19,299 nucleotides of DNA from JBCBRD01 sp039819785. GTDB lineage: Bacteria > Pseudomonadota > Alphaproteobacteria > Rhizobiales > Hyphomicrobiaceae. A model generated the notes under the pieces. The model was given only the letters and a program-made list of their open reading frames with translations. It did no database searches and had not been told where the DNA came from. Shown piece by piece: positions 6,909 through 16,343 of the stretch (position 1 is its first letter; each line of letters opens with the position of its first letter). A program made the translations under genes and the position numbers. The stretch covers positions 1-19,299 of the forward strand of contig JBCBRH010000050.1 of the NCBI GenBank assembly GCA_039819785.1. Reading direction: 5' to 3'.

Positions 6909-8084
6909 ATGACGACGACCCCAACGCCCGACGTGCGTCCGGCGAACCCTCATTTTTCTTCAGGCCCTTGTCCGAAGCGCCCCGGTTGGTCGCTTGATGC
7001 GCTTTCTGGCGCGTTTCTCGGGCGCTCCCACCGCGCAAAGGGTGGCAAGGCCAAACTCAAAGATGCCATCGACCAGACCAAGGAGATCCTTGGCATACCA
7101 GCGGATTATTGCTGCGGGATCGTGCCTGCGTCTGATACCGGCGCGTTTGAAATGGCCATGTGGACCATGCTTGGTGCACGCGGTGTCGACATTCTCTCAT
7201 GGGAAAGCTTTGGCGCGGGCTGGGTGACCGATGCTGTCAAACAGCTGAAACTCGACGACCTGCGTAAGTTCGATGCGCCCTATGGGCAGTTGCCTGACCT
7301 GACCAAAATCGATTTTTCACGTGACGTCGTGTTTACGACCAACGGAACGACGTCGGGTGTTCGTATTCCCAACTATGACTGGGTCCCGGCTGACCGTGAA
7401 GGTCTGACATTTGCCGATGCGACGTCCGGTGCGTTTGCTCAGGCGATTGATTGGGCCAAGGTCGATGTCATGACGTTCTCATGGCAGAAGGTGCTGGGCG
7501 GCGAAGCGGCCCACGGAATGATCGTCTTGTCGCCGCGTGCTGTTGAACGGCTGGAGAGCTACACTCCGGCATGGCCGTTGCCCAAGGTGTTCCGCCTGAC
7601 GAAGGGCGGGAAGCTGATCGAGGGCATTTTCAAAGGTGAGACGATCAACACGCCATCGTTGCTGTGCGTCGAAGACTATTTGGATGCCCTAAAGTGGACC
7701 GTATCCGTCGGCGGGCAGGCCGGGATGCAGGCGCGGGCGGATGCCAATGCGAAAGTCTTGCATGACTGGGTCGCTCGGACGGAGTGGATTGCGAACCTGG
7801 CAGATGATCCGGCGACCTATTCCAACACGTCGGTATGTTTGAAGATCGTTGACCCGGCTGTGACGGGCTTGAGCGCGGACGCGCAGGCTGCCTTCGCCAA
7901 GAACATTGTGTCGCTGCTCGATGCAGAAGGCGTTGCAAAGGACATTGGCTCTTACCGCGACGCACCGGCTGGGCTTCGGATCTGGGCAGGGTCCACGGTC
8001 GAGACTTCCGACCTTGAGGCGCTCACTCCGTGGTTGGATTGGGCCTTCGCACAGGCGAAACTCGATCTGGCGCAGGCTGCCTGA
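6909..8084 (+). CDS. serC: Phosphoserine aminotransferase
   Basis: This 391-residue PLP enzyme of fold type I converts 3-phosphohydroxypyruvate plus glutamate to phosphoserine plus 2-oxoglutarate in the cytosol, the second step of serine synthesis. NPHFSSGPCPKRPGW near the N-terminus, and SWQKVLGGEAAHG with the likely Schiff-base Lys194, mark the Methanosarcina-type SerC found in alphaproteobacteria rather than the E. coli type. GRSHRAKGG (38-46) is another typical stretch. The ribosome binding site GGAAGGA lies in a hairpin of the leader, ten bases before the ATG. serA follows on the same strand after about 140 bases, so the two form an operon. The gene is intact. Confidence 0.97.
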   Translation: MTTTPTPDVRPANPHFSSGPCPKRPGWSLDALSGAFLGRSHRAKGGKAKLKDAIDQTKEILGIPADYCCGIVPASDTGAFEMAMWTMLGARGVDILSWESFGAGWVTDAVKQLKLDDLRKFDAPYGQLPDLTKIDFSRDVVFTTNGTTSGVRIPNYDWVPADREGLTFADATSGAFAQAIDWAKVDVMTFSWQKVLGGEAAHGMIVLSPRAVERLESYTPAWPLPKVFRLTKGGKLIEGIFKGETINTPSLLCVEDYLDALKWTVSVGGQAGMQARADANAKVLHDWVARTEWIANLADDPATYSNTSVCLKIVDPAVTGLSADAQAAFAKNIVSLLDAEGVAKDIGSYRDAPAGLRIWAGSTVETSDLEALTPWLDWAFAQAKLDLAQAA

Positions 8085-8228
8085 CAACGCCTACGCAGTC
8101 GCGCTGCTCTGATGGCGCGTCGCCGCCACGTCAATCACAAGACCAAAACTCTTGAGCTGATCTCGCCGCGCCATACCGGCCTGCGGGGCCAGCTCCCAAC
8201 GCATTTTCCAAAGACAGGACCACCCACT

Positions 8229-9833
8229 ATGGCTGCGCCAAAAGTTCTCATCTCAGACAAACTCTCACCGACGGCTGTCCAGATTTTCAAGGACCGCGGT
8301 ATCGACGTCACCTTCGAACCTGACCTGGGCAAAGACAAAGACAAGCTGTTTGCCATGATCGGTGACTTCGATGGACTGGCCATTCGCTCGGCCACGAAAG
8401 TCACGGATAAAATCCTCAGTGCGGCTGACGCGTTGAAGGTCATCGGCCGGGCCGGCATCGGCGTCGATAACGTGGACCGCAAGGCTGCGACGGCGAAGGG
8501 TGTGATTGTGATGAACACGCCGTTCGGCAACTCGATCACGACGGCTGAGCATGCGATCTCAATGATGCTGGCGCTGGCGCGTCAAATTCCGCAAGCCAAT
8601 GCGTCGACGCATGAGGGCAAGTGGGAAAAGTCGAAGTTTATGGGCGTCGAAGTGTTCAACAAAACGCTTGGCATTATCGGGTGCGGAAACATCGGTAAGA
8701 TCGTGGCTGATCGCGCGCAAGGCTTGAAGATGCGCGTTGTTGCGTTCGATCCGTTTTTGACGGACGAGGAGGCGAAACGGATCGGCGTCGAGAAGCTGAC
8801 GTTGGACGACCTGTTGAAGCGGGCGGACTTCATCTCACTGCATACGCCGATGACCCCGGAAACGAAGAATATTCTGGATGCAGATGCGCTGGCCATAGCC
8901 AAGAAAGGTGTGCGGATCGTCAACTGCGCACGTGGCGGGTTGATTGACGAGGCTGCACTGACGGCAGCGCTGGAAAGCGGCCAGGTCGCGGCCGCAGCTC
9001 TCGACGTTTTTGAGACCGAGCCCGCGACCGAGAACGCTTTGTTCGGCAACCCGAACGTCATCTGCACGCCGCACCTTGGGGCATCGACTGGCGAGGCGCA
9101 GGAAAATGTCGCCATTCAGGTGGCCGAGCAGATGTCGGATTATCTTCTCAAAGGCGCGATCACGAACGCCATCAACTTCCCGTCGATTTCCGCGGAAGAG
9201 GCGCCGATCCTGACACCGTTTGTGAAGCTTGCCGAACAGCTGGGGTCATTTGCCGGGCAGCTGACGGACAGGCCGATGAAGGGCATTCGTATTGAATACT
9301 TCGGCGACGTGGCGAACCTGAACATTAAGCCCATGACGGCAGTGGCGATTGCCGGGGCGATGCGGCCATCGCTGGCGGACGTCAATATGGTGTCGGCAAA
9401 AGACAGCGCTGAAAAGCGCGGGATGACAATCTCGGAGTCCGTGTCATCAAACGCCGGTGCCTACGAAAGTTACATCAAGCTCACGGTGATCACCGAAGAG
9501 TACGAGCGCTCGGTGGCTGGAACCGTGTTTTCAGATGGCCGCCCGCGTTTCATCCAGGTGCGTGACATCAACATGGATTTCGAACTGACACCGGACATGA
9601 TTTTCGTGCGCCATCAAGACCGCAAAGGGTTCATCGGCGAGTTTGGAAGCACGGCTGCCAAATACGATCTCAACATCGCCACGCTCAATCTGGGACGCAC
9701 GGAGCGCGGTGGTGATGCCATTCTGGTTGCTGCACTCGATACGCCCGTGACGGATGACGCGTTAGACGCCGTCAAAGCGTTGGGTGAAGTGAAGCGCGTG
9801 AAGCGGCTGCAGTTCGAGACCTCTGCCGCCTAG
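8229..9833 (+). CDS. serA: D-3-phosphoglycerate dehydrogenase, long form with ACT domain
   Basis: This enzyme oxidises 3-phosphoglycerate to 3-phosphohydroxypyruvate with NAD, the first committed step of serine synthesis. The frame is open from 8112, but I place the start at 8229 because AGGA (8216-8219) precedes it and MAAPKVLISDKLSPTAVQIF is the normal family N-terminus. This gives 534 residues, the long form. It has the NAD motif GCGNIG (151-156), catalytic Arg235 (NCARGG), Glu264 (FETEP) and His282 (CTPHLGAST). After about residue 310 comes an intervening (ASB) domain, then a C-terminal ACT domain that in relatives binds serine or stabilises the tetramer. It is the second gene of the serC-serA operon and is followed by a good terminator. 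Confidence 0.97.
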   Translation: MAAPKVLISDKLSPTAVQIFKDRGIDVTFEPDLGKDKDKLFAMIGDFDGLAIRSATKVTDKILSAADALKVIGRAGIGVDNVDRKAATAKGVIVMNTPFGNSITTAEHAISMMLALARQIPQANASTHEGKWEKSKFMGVEVFNKTLGIIGCGNIGKIVADRAQGLKMRVVAFDPFLTDEEAKRIGVEKLTLDDLLKRADFISLHTPMTPETKNILDADALAIAKKGVRIVNCARGGLIDEAALTAALESGQVAAAALDVFETEPATENALFGNPNVICTPHLGASTGEAQENVAIQVAEQMSDYLLKGAITNAINFPSISAEEAPILTPFVKLAEQLGSFAGQLTDRPMKGIRIEYFGDVANLNIKPMTAVAIAGAMRPSLADVNMVSAKDSAEKRGMTISESVSSNAGAYESYIKLTVITEEYERSVAGTVFSDGRPRFIQVRDINMDFELTPDMIFVRHQDRKGFIGEFGSTAAKYDLNIATLNLGRTERGGDAILVAALDTPVTDDALDAVKALGEVKRVKRLQFETSAA

Positions 9834-9903
9834 CGTTGCGCTTTTCCGTTTTCCTGTTGCGAGGCGGACGAGCATGTCCGCTGACATGTCTTTTGGTTTT
9901 TTG

Positions 9904-9938
9904 ACGCTCGCCTTGTTCGCTCAGGGCGGGCGTTTTTC
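9904..9938 (+). terminator. Rho-independent terminator of serC-serA
   Basis: ACGCTCGCC (9904-9912) pairs with GGCGGGCGT (9925-9933) over 9 bp with one G-T wobble, around a 12-base loop. Five T residues follow (9933-9937). It lies about 70 bases past the serA stop. Confidence 0.85.
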
Positions 9939-10044
9939 TGATGTCTGGTTTTTTCGCCGTTTCGCCGGGTCTGCCGCTTTTTGGACGTTTGGAGCGCGTA
10001 GGCGACGTTCACGGAACAACAGAATTCGCTTTTGGGAGAAAGCC

Positions 10045-11778
10045 ATGAAGGGTGTGGGACACGTTCTGCTTGCAGGCGCGTTGGGTCTTTTTATGCTGGC
10101 GGGACCGCTGTCATCGGGTCTTGCGGTGGCTGCGGACAAAGACGTGACGTCGACGATCGACACTGTCCTGGTCTTCCCGTCGGGCGCTGAAATTACACGC
10201 ACTGCGAAGGTGACGCTTGAAGCTGGCGCGCACACGCTCATCTTGGATGACCTGCCAGCACAGGCCGTCGGCAACTCCATCCGGGTTGAAGGCAAGGCCA
10301 CGGCGGGTTTGGCCATTGGCTCCGTCGATAGCCGCCGGCGCTATGTGGGCGAGGACGAGAGTGCGGAAGTCGCACCGCAGCGCAAGGCGCTCGAAGATCA
10401 GATTCAAAAGCTGCAGGATGACCGTGATCTCATCCAGGGTGAAATCGATGCGGCGGAGGCGCAGGGACAGCTGTTGCGCAACCTGATTGCGTTGCCAACC
10501 AAGGTTGCAGCACCGGGCGCACAGACCAATGGCGATCCCCTGAAGGCCGATGACTGGACGCAGTTTGTTGCCCTCATCGGGACCGGGCTGCGAGACGTGC
10601 GGAGTACGATTACAGATGCGCGCGGTCGATTGCGGGATGTGGACCAAACGATTACCGAACTGCGCGCGAAGCTGAATGCCCTGGCGCCCAAGCAGCGTGA
10701 GGTGACGGAGGTCAAGGTGTTTGTCTCTGCGGATGCGGACCTCGAAGCCGATCTGACGGTGAAATATCAAGTTTCGAATGCGTCCTGGTCGCCGCTTTAT
10801 GATGCGCGGTTGACGACGGGTGATGCTGGTACGCCGGCTGCGATGACACTGACACGGCGCGCGCTCGTGACGCAACGGTCGGGTGAAGACTGGAAAGATG
10901 TGGCCGTACGGCTTTCGACGACGCGTCCGCAATCCGGGTCGGCCGCGCCTGATCTTCGCCCAATGACGGTCGATTTTAAGCCACCGCCACGACCTGCCCT
11001 TGGCGGGACAATGAGTATGTCACGCGAGGCCGAGCCGATGGCAGATGCGATGGCTGCTCCGCAGGCGTCACCAAGGGCGTTGAACCAATTCAGCGGTGGC
11101 ATGGCGAAACGTGGCAGACGGGTTGCTGCCAAGCCAGCCGCAGCGCGGATTGTGAACGCGCCGTTCCAGGCCATTTTCGAGGTGCCGGACCGGACGACCG
11201 TTCAAGCCACGGGTGAAGCCAAGCGGCTGCAGATCTCGGATGAAACACTGACACCTAAGCTGATGGTGCGAACGGTGCCGAAGCGGGTGGCGAAGGCCTA
11301 TCTTTATGCGGATATGACCATGGCCGCCGGTGCGCCGCTTCTGACCGGACCCGTGTCGTTATTCCGAGATGGTGTTTTTGTCGGAACGGGCAACCTGCCG
11401 ACGCTGGCTGGTGGCGAAGATCACGAGCTTGGCTTTGGCGTTGATGACCGCGTACGGGTTAAACACACGGTTCGCAAGGACCAAAGGGGTGAGACCGGCT
11501 TGATTACTTCATCGCGCACGGATAGCCGCAGTTTCAAGATCAGCGTGATGAACCTGCACGAGCGTCCGGTATCGGTGACGATCGTGGATCAAGCGCCTGT
11601 GGCGGCAGATGAAGAGATCAAGGTTGATGTTCTGGGAACGCCACCGACGAACCGGAACGTGGATGATAAGCGCGGGGTTGTCAGCTGGGTCAGCGAGATT
11701 GCACCGAACGCTGAAAAGGTTATTGATTTCGGCTACCGGGTCAGCTGGCCAGCTGCAAAAGATATCCGCTATCGCTGA
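10045..11778 (+). CDS. Exported DUF4139 (mucoidy inhibitor MuiA-like) protein
   Basis: The frame is open from 9874, but that region overlaps the serA terminator. GGGAGAA just before the ATG at 10045, and an N-terminal signal peptide, set the start there, giving 577 residues. Residues 1-30 form a signal peptide (hydrophobic core VLLAGALGLFMLAG, likely cleavage after AVAA). Residues 36-105 resemble the N-terminal DUF4140 domain (VLVFPSGAEITRTAKVTL). Two coiled-coil stretches follow at about 113-150 and 172-220, then the long beta-rich DUF4139 part with SNASWSPLYDAR and, near the end, SFKISVMNLHERPVSVTIVDQ. Such proteins are periplasmic or surface-associated and of unclear function; the MuiA name comes from a mucoidy phenotype in one relative. 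A region at about 310-365, rich in Met, Ala and Pro, is probably a disordered insert. It is likely its own transcription unit. Confidence 0.85.
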   Translation: MKGVGHVLLAGALGLFMLAGPLSSGLAVAADKDVTSTIDTVLVFPSGAEITRTAKVTLEAGAHTLILDDLPAQAVGNSIRVEGKATAGLAIGSVDSRRRYVGEDESAEVAPQRKALEDQIQKLQDDRDLIQGEIDAAEAQGQLLRNLIALPTKVAAPGAQTNGDPLKADDWTQFVALIGTGLRDVRSTITDARGRLRDVDQTITELRAKLNALAPKQREVTEVKVFVSADADLEADLTVKYQVSNASWSPLYDARLTTGDAGTPAAMTLTRRALVTQRSGEDWKDVAVRLSTTRPQSGSAAPDLRPMTVDFKPPPRPALGGTMSMSREAEPMADAMAAPQASPRALNQFSGGMAKRGRRVAAKPAAARIVNAPFQAIFEVPDRTTVQATGEAKRLQISDETLTPKLMVRTVPKRVAKAYLYADMTMAAGAPLLTGPVSLFRDGVFVGTGNLPTLAGGEDHELGFGVDDRVRVKHTVRKDQRGETGLITSSRTDSRSFKISVMNLHERPVSVTIVDQAPVAADEEIKVDVLGTPPTNRNVDDKRGVVSWVSEIAPNAEKVIDFGYRVSWPAAKDIRYR

Positions 11779-11932
11779 GGGCAATGACGGCCGACTCTGT
11801 TGCTGGATTGCAGCCGTCCGAGCTGTCATAACGCCTGCCATTGTTCCGTCATATGGCTGCTTCAGGAGCAGGACGATTTTTTATTTGGGGTGAGACGCAT
11901 CGTGGCTGATGCGGATTGGGAGCTGGAGTGAA

Positions 11933-12295
11933 ATGGCGAAAGCGTTTTGGATTTTTTTGGGGCTGCTGCTGATTGCCGGCGCCATCGGGGCGATGGGATA
12001 TCGACTGACACAGTCGCCTGACCTCTTGTCAAAGTACGAGCGGATGATTGAGACCCAGACTGAACCCGCACCAACGACCTCAGCGCCCAAAACACGTTCG
12101 GCGACACCTCAAGAGGTGGCACCGCAAGGCGCTGATGGAATTCAATCGGATGCACCAGTTGCGTCCACTGAAAAGCGTGTCGACAACTTCAAGATGCTCG
12201 AAATCGCGCTTGATGTCGGCAACATCCTTGTCGGCTTGATCGGGATTTATCTCGCTGTGAGCGGGATGCGGATGCGCCGCGAAAGCCAGACGTGA
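11933..12295 (+). CDS. Small two-helix membrane protein of unknown function
   Basis: I do not recognise this 120-residue protein. The ATG at 11933 is preferred over an in-frame ATG at 11909 because GGAG lies about six bases before it and MAKAFWIFLGLLLIAG gives a clean first helix. Helix 1 is at 3-23. A Pro/Thr/Ala-rich, probably disordered linker follows at 41-80, and helix 2 is at about 94-113, ending in the basic stretch GMRMRRESQT. The topology suggests that the linker lies in the periplasm with both ends in the cytosol. It follows the DUF4139 gene by about 150 bases on the same strand, so co-transcription is possible. Codon use and regular composition make a real gene likely, but there is no family evidence. 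Confidence 0.65.
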   Translation: MAKAFWIFLGLLLIAGAIGAMGYRLTQSPDLLSKYERMIETQTEPAPTTSAPKTRSATPQEVAPQGADGIQSDAPVASTEKRVDNFKMLEIALDVGNILVGLIGIYLAVSGMRMRRESQT

Positions 12296-12485
12296 CGCGT
12301 CTGTCGCATAAGGGCCATCAAAGTGCATCAGGCCCCGGATCCGGCAGGGCGTTGGCGTCGTTCCTGGTTTCTAGGTGCTCTGGCTCTAACCGGTGGGTCT
12401 TGAGACGTTAGGCAAGCATGCATCTTCGAGACATGGGATATGACGCGTCGGCGGCCCATGGCAAATGATGCCTGTCTAGCATCTT

Positions 12486-12526
12486 GGAAACGATGCTTCG
12501 CCGGCACCCAGGAAACGATGCTTCGC
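12486..12526 (+). repeat. 16-base direct repeat and hairpin before purA
   Basis: GGAAACGATGCTTCGC occurs at 12486-12501 and again at 12511-12526, perfectly, 25 bases apart. The second unit runs into GATCG-type sequence and forms the perfect hairpin CGATGC-TTC-GCATCG (12516-12530). A further GATGC/GCATC pair lies just upstream (GATGCCTGTCTAGCATC). The tandem layout may be a protein binding site or an RNA structure. Confidence 0.6.
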
Positions 12527-12550
12527 ATCGATGGCCAGATGCGATATAAC
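12522..12550 (+). promoter_or_regulatory. Possible purA promoter
   Basis: TTCGCA (12522-12527, four of six -35 matches), 17 bases, then TATAAC (12545-12550, five of six -10 matches). The -35 box falls in the hairpin formed by the second direct repeat, so a factor binding the repeat could affect the promoter. Support is from spacing and match only. Confidence 0.4.
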
Positions 12551-12644
12551 CCTCCCGCTTCCATTCATTTGGTGCGTCCGCAAGCGATGCGAGACCGTTA
12601 GGTCCGCGGGTTAACCGGCTTGCGGGCGGCCGTCAGGGGTTCTC

Positions 12645-13940
<1,296 letters not shown>

Positions 13941-13980
13941 CCCGTTCACCGTCGAAGCTCCGGGGTCCGTTGTTCGAGGT

Positions 13981-14535
13981 TCAGGCGGGGACAGCTTTCA
14001 GTTGACCGCAGAACGCCGCAGGATCTTTCCCCGGTGCGGCCCGAATGAGGATCCTGTGCGGTGCGACCGGGCCAGGACAGATGATTTGTCCTTCGGCGGT
14101 CTGGGCAAATCCGTGGCGCTGATAATACGGTTCATCGCCGACCAAAATGACAAAGCCCTGCCCGGCCCGATCAATGTCTGCAAGTGCATCGGTGATCAGC
14201 GCGCTGCCGATATGCTGGCGTTTGTATTCAGGATCGACCACCAGTGGTCCAAGGAACAAGCCGCGCGCGGTTTTGCCAACCATCACCTCAGTGAAGCGCA
14301 GCGCTGCAACAATGCGTGTGCCGATGCATGCCACTTTGCAATGGGCACTCACAGGTGGTGCGCCTTCCCGAATCCGGTAAGCGGTTCGTGCAAAGCGGCC
14401 CGGGCCAAACGTGCGCGCATGGAGCTTTGCAATCGTTGGCAGGTCTTCGTCGGTCACGGGTCTGAAGATGAGATTGTCGGGACACGGCTTTGAGGGTGTC
14501 GGAGCCGGAGGTGTCGGAAACGGAGCTGTCACCAT
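13981..14535 (-). CDS. GNAT family N-acetyltransferase (YhbS-like)
   Basis: This 184-residue protein is predicted to transfer acetyl from acetyl-CoA to an amine of unknown identity. Residues 1-20 are a proline-rich leader without clear function. The fold starts at FRPVTDEDLPTIAKLH. The acetyl-CoA binding motif A is at about 97-115 (PLVVDPEYKR then QHIGSALI; the R/Q-x-x-G-x-A signature is R106-Q107-H108-I109-G110-S111-A112). GDEPYYQRHGF (133-143) is typical of YhbS-like acetyltransferases. The start codon overlaps the stop codon region of the Nudix gene upstream by seven bases, so translation is coupled. Confidence 0.92.
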   Translation of the reverse strand: MVTAPFPTPPAPTPSKPCPDNLIFRPVTDEDLPTIAKLHARTFGPGRFARTAYRIREGAPPVSAHCKVACIGTRIVAALRFTEVMVGKTARGLFLGPLVVDPEYKRQHIGSALITDALADIDRAGQGFVILVGDEPYYQRHGFAQTAEGQIICPGPVAPHRILIRAAPGKDPAAFCGQLKAVPA

Positions 14536-14975
14536 GTCACAGCTATATCCGTGCCGTCGAGGATCTCGGAGATCCTGCGTGCCGTGGGCTGGTGGATGTC
14601 ATCGGGCAGCCTATCCTTTGAGAAAAACCCGTGGTCGATGATCTCGCGATCGGGGACTGGAGGGTGGGGTTGGTGCCACTCGCGAATGACGTAGAGGACG
14701 ATGTGATCGCCGGGGAAGAAGGCAAAATTCGAATATATCCCGTGCAGTTGGGGCGGCGCGCTCATGTGGACGTTCGCCTCCTCGATTAATTCACGGGTCA
14801 GTGCCGTTAGAGCTGTTTCACGCTTTTCTATGCCGCCACCGGGGAAATGCCAGCCAGGTCGATAGGAGTGCTTAACAAGCAAGATCTCATTGTCGGGGGT
14901 CAGAACGCAGCCCTGTGCGCCCAGCGTTGTTGGCCGCGTCAGGCGCCAGTAGATTTGCAGGAGACGCTGGATCAT
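14529..14975 (-). CDS. Nudix hydrolase
   Basis: This 148-residue protein hydrolyses a nucleoside diphosphate-linked substrate that cannot be named from sequence. The Nudix box fits G-x5-E-x7-RE-U-x-EE-x-G-U as G47, E53, R61-E62, E65-E66, with Asn68 in place of the final glycine, a tolerated change. The preceding WHFPGGG is typical. The N-terminus (RLLQIYWRLTRPTTLGAQGCVL) is that of the small Nudix group with a leading amphipathic helix. No good Shine-Dalgarno sequence precedes the ATG. It is co-transcribed with the overlapping GNAT gene. Confidence 0.93.
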   Translation of the reverse strand: MIQRLLQIYWRLTRPTTLGAQGCVLTPDNEILLVKHSYRPGWHFPGGGIEKRETALTALTRELIEEANVHMSAPPQLHGIYSNFAFFPGDHIVLYVIREWHQPHPPVPDREIIDHGFFSKDRLPDDIHQPTARRISEILDGTDIAVTW

Positions 14976-15230
14976 GCGCGATGCGAACCGTCAATGTTGC
15001 AGGCCGTTGGCATGATTCTTTGGGCCTTCCCAGTGGTCGTTTGGGACTGATCGAGCAGCGTCCTCACTCGCATGGGCGCGATTCCTTGCAAGGTTTTTCA
15101 TCGCTGGCAAGGCGACCAATTGGCCGCCGAGACGGCTGGATCGGGCGGCCACCGTACGGCTTTGCAGCGCTTGGACCAGAACCCGTTTCAAGCCGTTGCA
15201 TGATAACCAAATTCGCCGCATGACAGGGCG
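14976..15230. other. Divergent intergenic region
   Basis: This region lies between the minus-strand Nudix gene and the plus-strand metallophosphoesterase gene. It should contain both promoters, but I find no hexamer pair that I would defend. Open frames across it lack ribosome binding sites and family likeness. Confidence 0.4.
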
Positions 15231-16307
15231 ATGGAAAATGCCAACTTATCTCAATCTCGACCAGTGACATCAAACCGTGATGGGCTTTTGCTCGCGCATT
15301 TATCCGACGTGCATCTCTCGCCGGTTCCGCTGTTGGATTGGCGGCATGCGAATATAAAGCGCGTTCTGGGTTTTCTGAATTGGCAATGGAAACGGCGGCG
15401 ATGGCACAGCAACGATGTGGTGGCTGCCTTGCTTGCTGATCTGGAGGCGATGGGCCCTGACCACATCGCGGTGTCCGGTGATCTTGTCAATATCGCATTG
15501 CCGAAGGAATTCGCAGCTGCTGAACGGTGGTTGTCTGGTGTGGGACTGCCTAGGCATGTCAGCGTTGTTCCAGGCAATCATGACCTCTACACGGAACTCA
15601 ATGGCGACGTCGGTGTGGCGCGCTGGGCGGCGTATATGGCAGGTGATGGAGACCGGCTGGTCGATGCCGATGGTGATGGCGGTCCAGACGTCTCACAGCG
15701 GCAGGTTCTAGACGGGTTCCCTTACTTGCGTGTTCGCGGCGGTGTGGCCCTGATCGGCGTCAATTCAGCCTATCCAACGCCGCCGTTCAATGCCACGGGC
15801 GTCGTTGAAAGTGATGAACTCGATCGCCTTAAGTCGCTTCTGCTGGACTGTCGTGATCGGGGGCTGTTCCGATGCGTGATGATCCACCATCCCCCGCTTC
15901 CCGGGCAGGCGTCGCTGCGTCGAGGGCTGACAAATGCGGAAGCGTTGAAGGACCTGTTTGCGCAAACGGGTGTCGACCTCGTTTTACATGGCCACAATCA
16001 TCAAAACAGTTTTGTCTGGGGCGATATCGCGGGGGCAGCTGCTGGTGAGCCGTCCCGGTATCCTGTGATTGGTGTTGCGTCGGCGTCTTCTGTTCACTCC
16101 AAGGACCATGATCCAATGGGCGGTCCCGCGCTTGCCCGTTATAACCTCATCCAGATTCAGCGTTCGATGTTAGGCGGTACCTGGGATATTGAGGTCACGG
16201 GGCGCGGCTTATCCCATCGTCACGGTTCGGTCCGTGAACTCGAGCGTTTCGCCATCTCTAATGGGGTTCGGACCGACGTCGGCCTCGATAAAGCGCAAGC
16301 ATCGTAG
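15231..16307 (+). CDS. Calcineurin-like metallophosphoesterase
   Basis: This 358-residue protein has all the metal-ligand motifs of the binuclear metallophosphoesterase fold: D26-x-H28 (HLSDVHLS), GD84 (SGDLVN), GN116HD118 (VPGNHDLY), the histidine in MIHHPP (219/220), and GH-x-H at 253-257 (HGHNH). It is therefore likely an active phosphodiesterase or phosphatase; the substrate is unknown. The first 20 residues precede the fold and a later start is possible, although GTG at 15264 is no better. The protein lacks a signal peptide, so it should be cytosolic. The MFS gene follows after 36 bases, suggesting co-transcription. Confidence 0.93.
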   Translation: MENANLSQSRPVTSNRDGLLLAHLSDVHLSPVPLLDWRHANIKRVLGFLNWQWKRRRWHSNDVVAALLADLEAMGPDHIAVSGDLVNIALPKEFAAAERWLSGVGLPRHVSVVPGNHDLYTELNGDVGVARWAAYMAGDGDRLVDADGDGGPDVSQRQVLDGFPYLRVRGGVALIGVNSAYPTPPFNATGVVESDELDRLKSLLLDCRDRGLFRCVMIHHPPLPGQASLRRGLTNAEALKDLFAQTGVDLVLHGHNHQNSFVWGDIAGAAAGEPSRYPVIGVASASSVHSKDHDPMGGPALARYNLIQIQRSMLGGTWDIEVTGRGLSHRHGSVRELERFAISNGVRTDVGLDKAQAS

Positions 16308-16343
16308 GCCTCTGGGCGGGATCATCAGCAAGGTAGTATTTGG

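Larger units (their letters stand above)
12296..12644. other. Intergenic region upstream of purA
   Basis: No coding frame here is convincing. The stretch holds the 16-base direct repeat, the GATGC/GCATC hairpins and the possible purA promoter listed separately. Before purA comes a GC-rich stretch without a strong Shine-Dalgarno sequence; AGGGG (12633-12637) is the nearest candidate. Confidence 0.5.

Noticed and set aside
8112..8228. N-terminal extension of serA by 39 codons
   Set aside because: The extension (MARRRHVNHKTKT...) does not resemble the family. The ATG at 8229 has AGGA upstream and gives the usual N-terminus.
9874..10044. N-terminal extension of the DUF4139 protein by 57 codons
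   Set aside because: It would cover the serA terminator and place the signal peptide inside the protein. GGGAGAA before 10045 gives a clean start.
12486..12530. Start of a CRISPR array
   Set aside because: There are only two 16-base units with a 9-base gap, no further repeats, and no cas genes in the window.
13941..13980. Terminator between purA and the GNAT gene
   Set aside because: I found no stem longer than a few bases and no T run in this 40-base convergent gap.
14976..15230. Several frames on both strands between the Nudix and metallophosphoesterase genes
   Set aside because: They have no ribosome binding site, no hydrophobic or domain pattern, and overlap each other. Treated as a non-coding divergent region.
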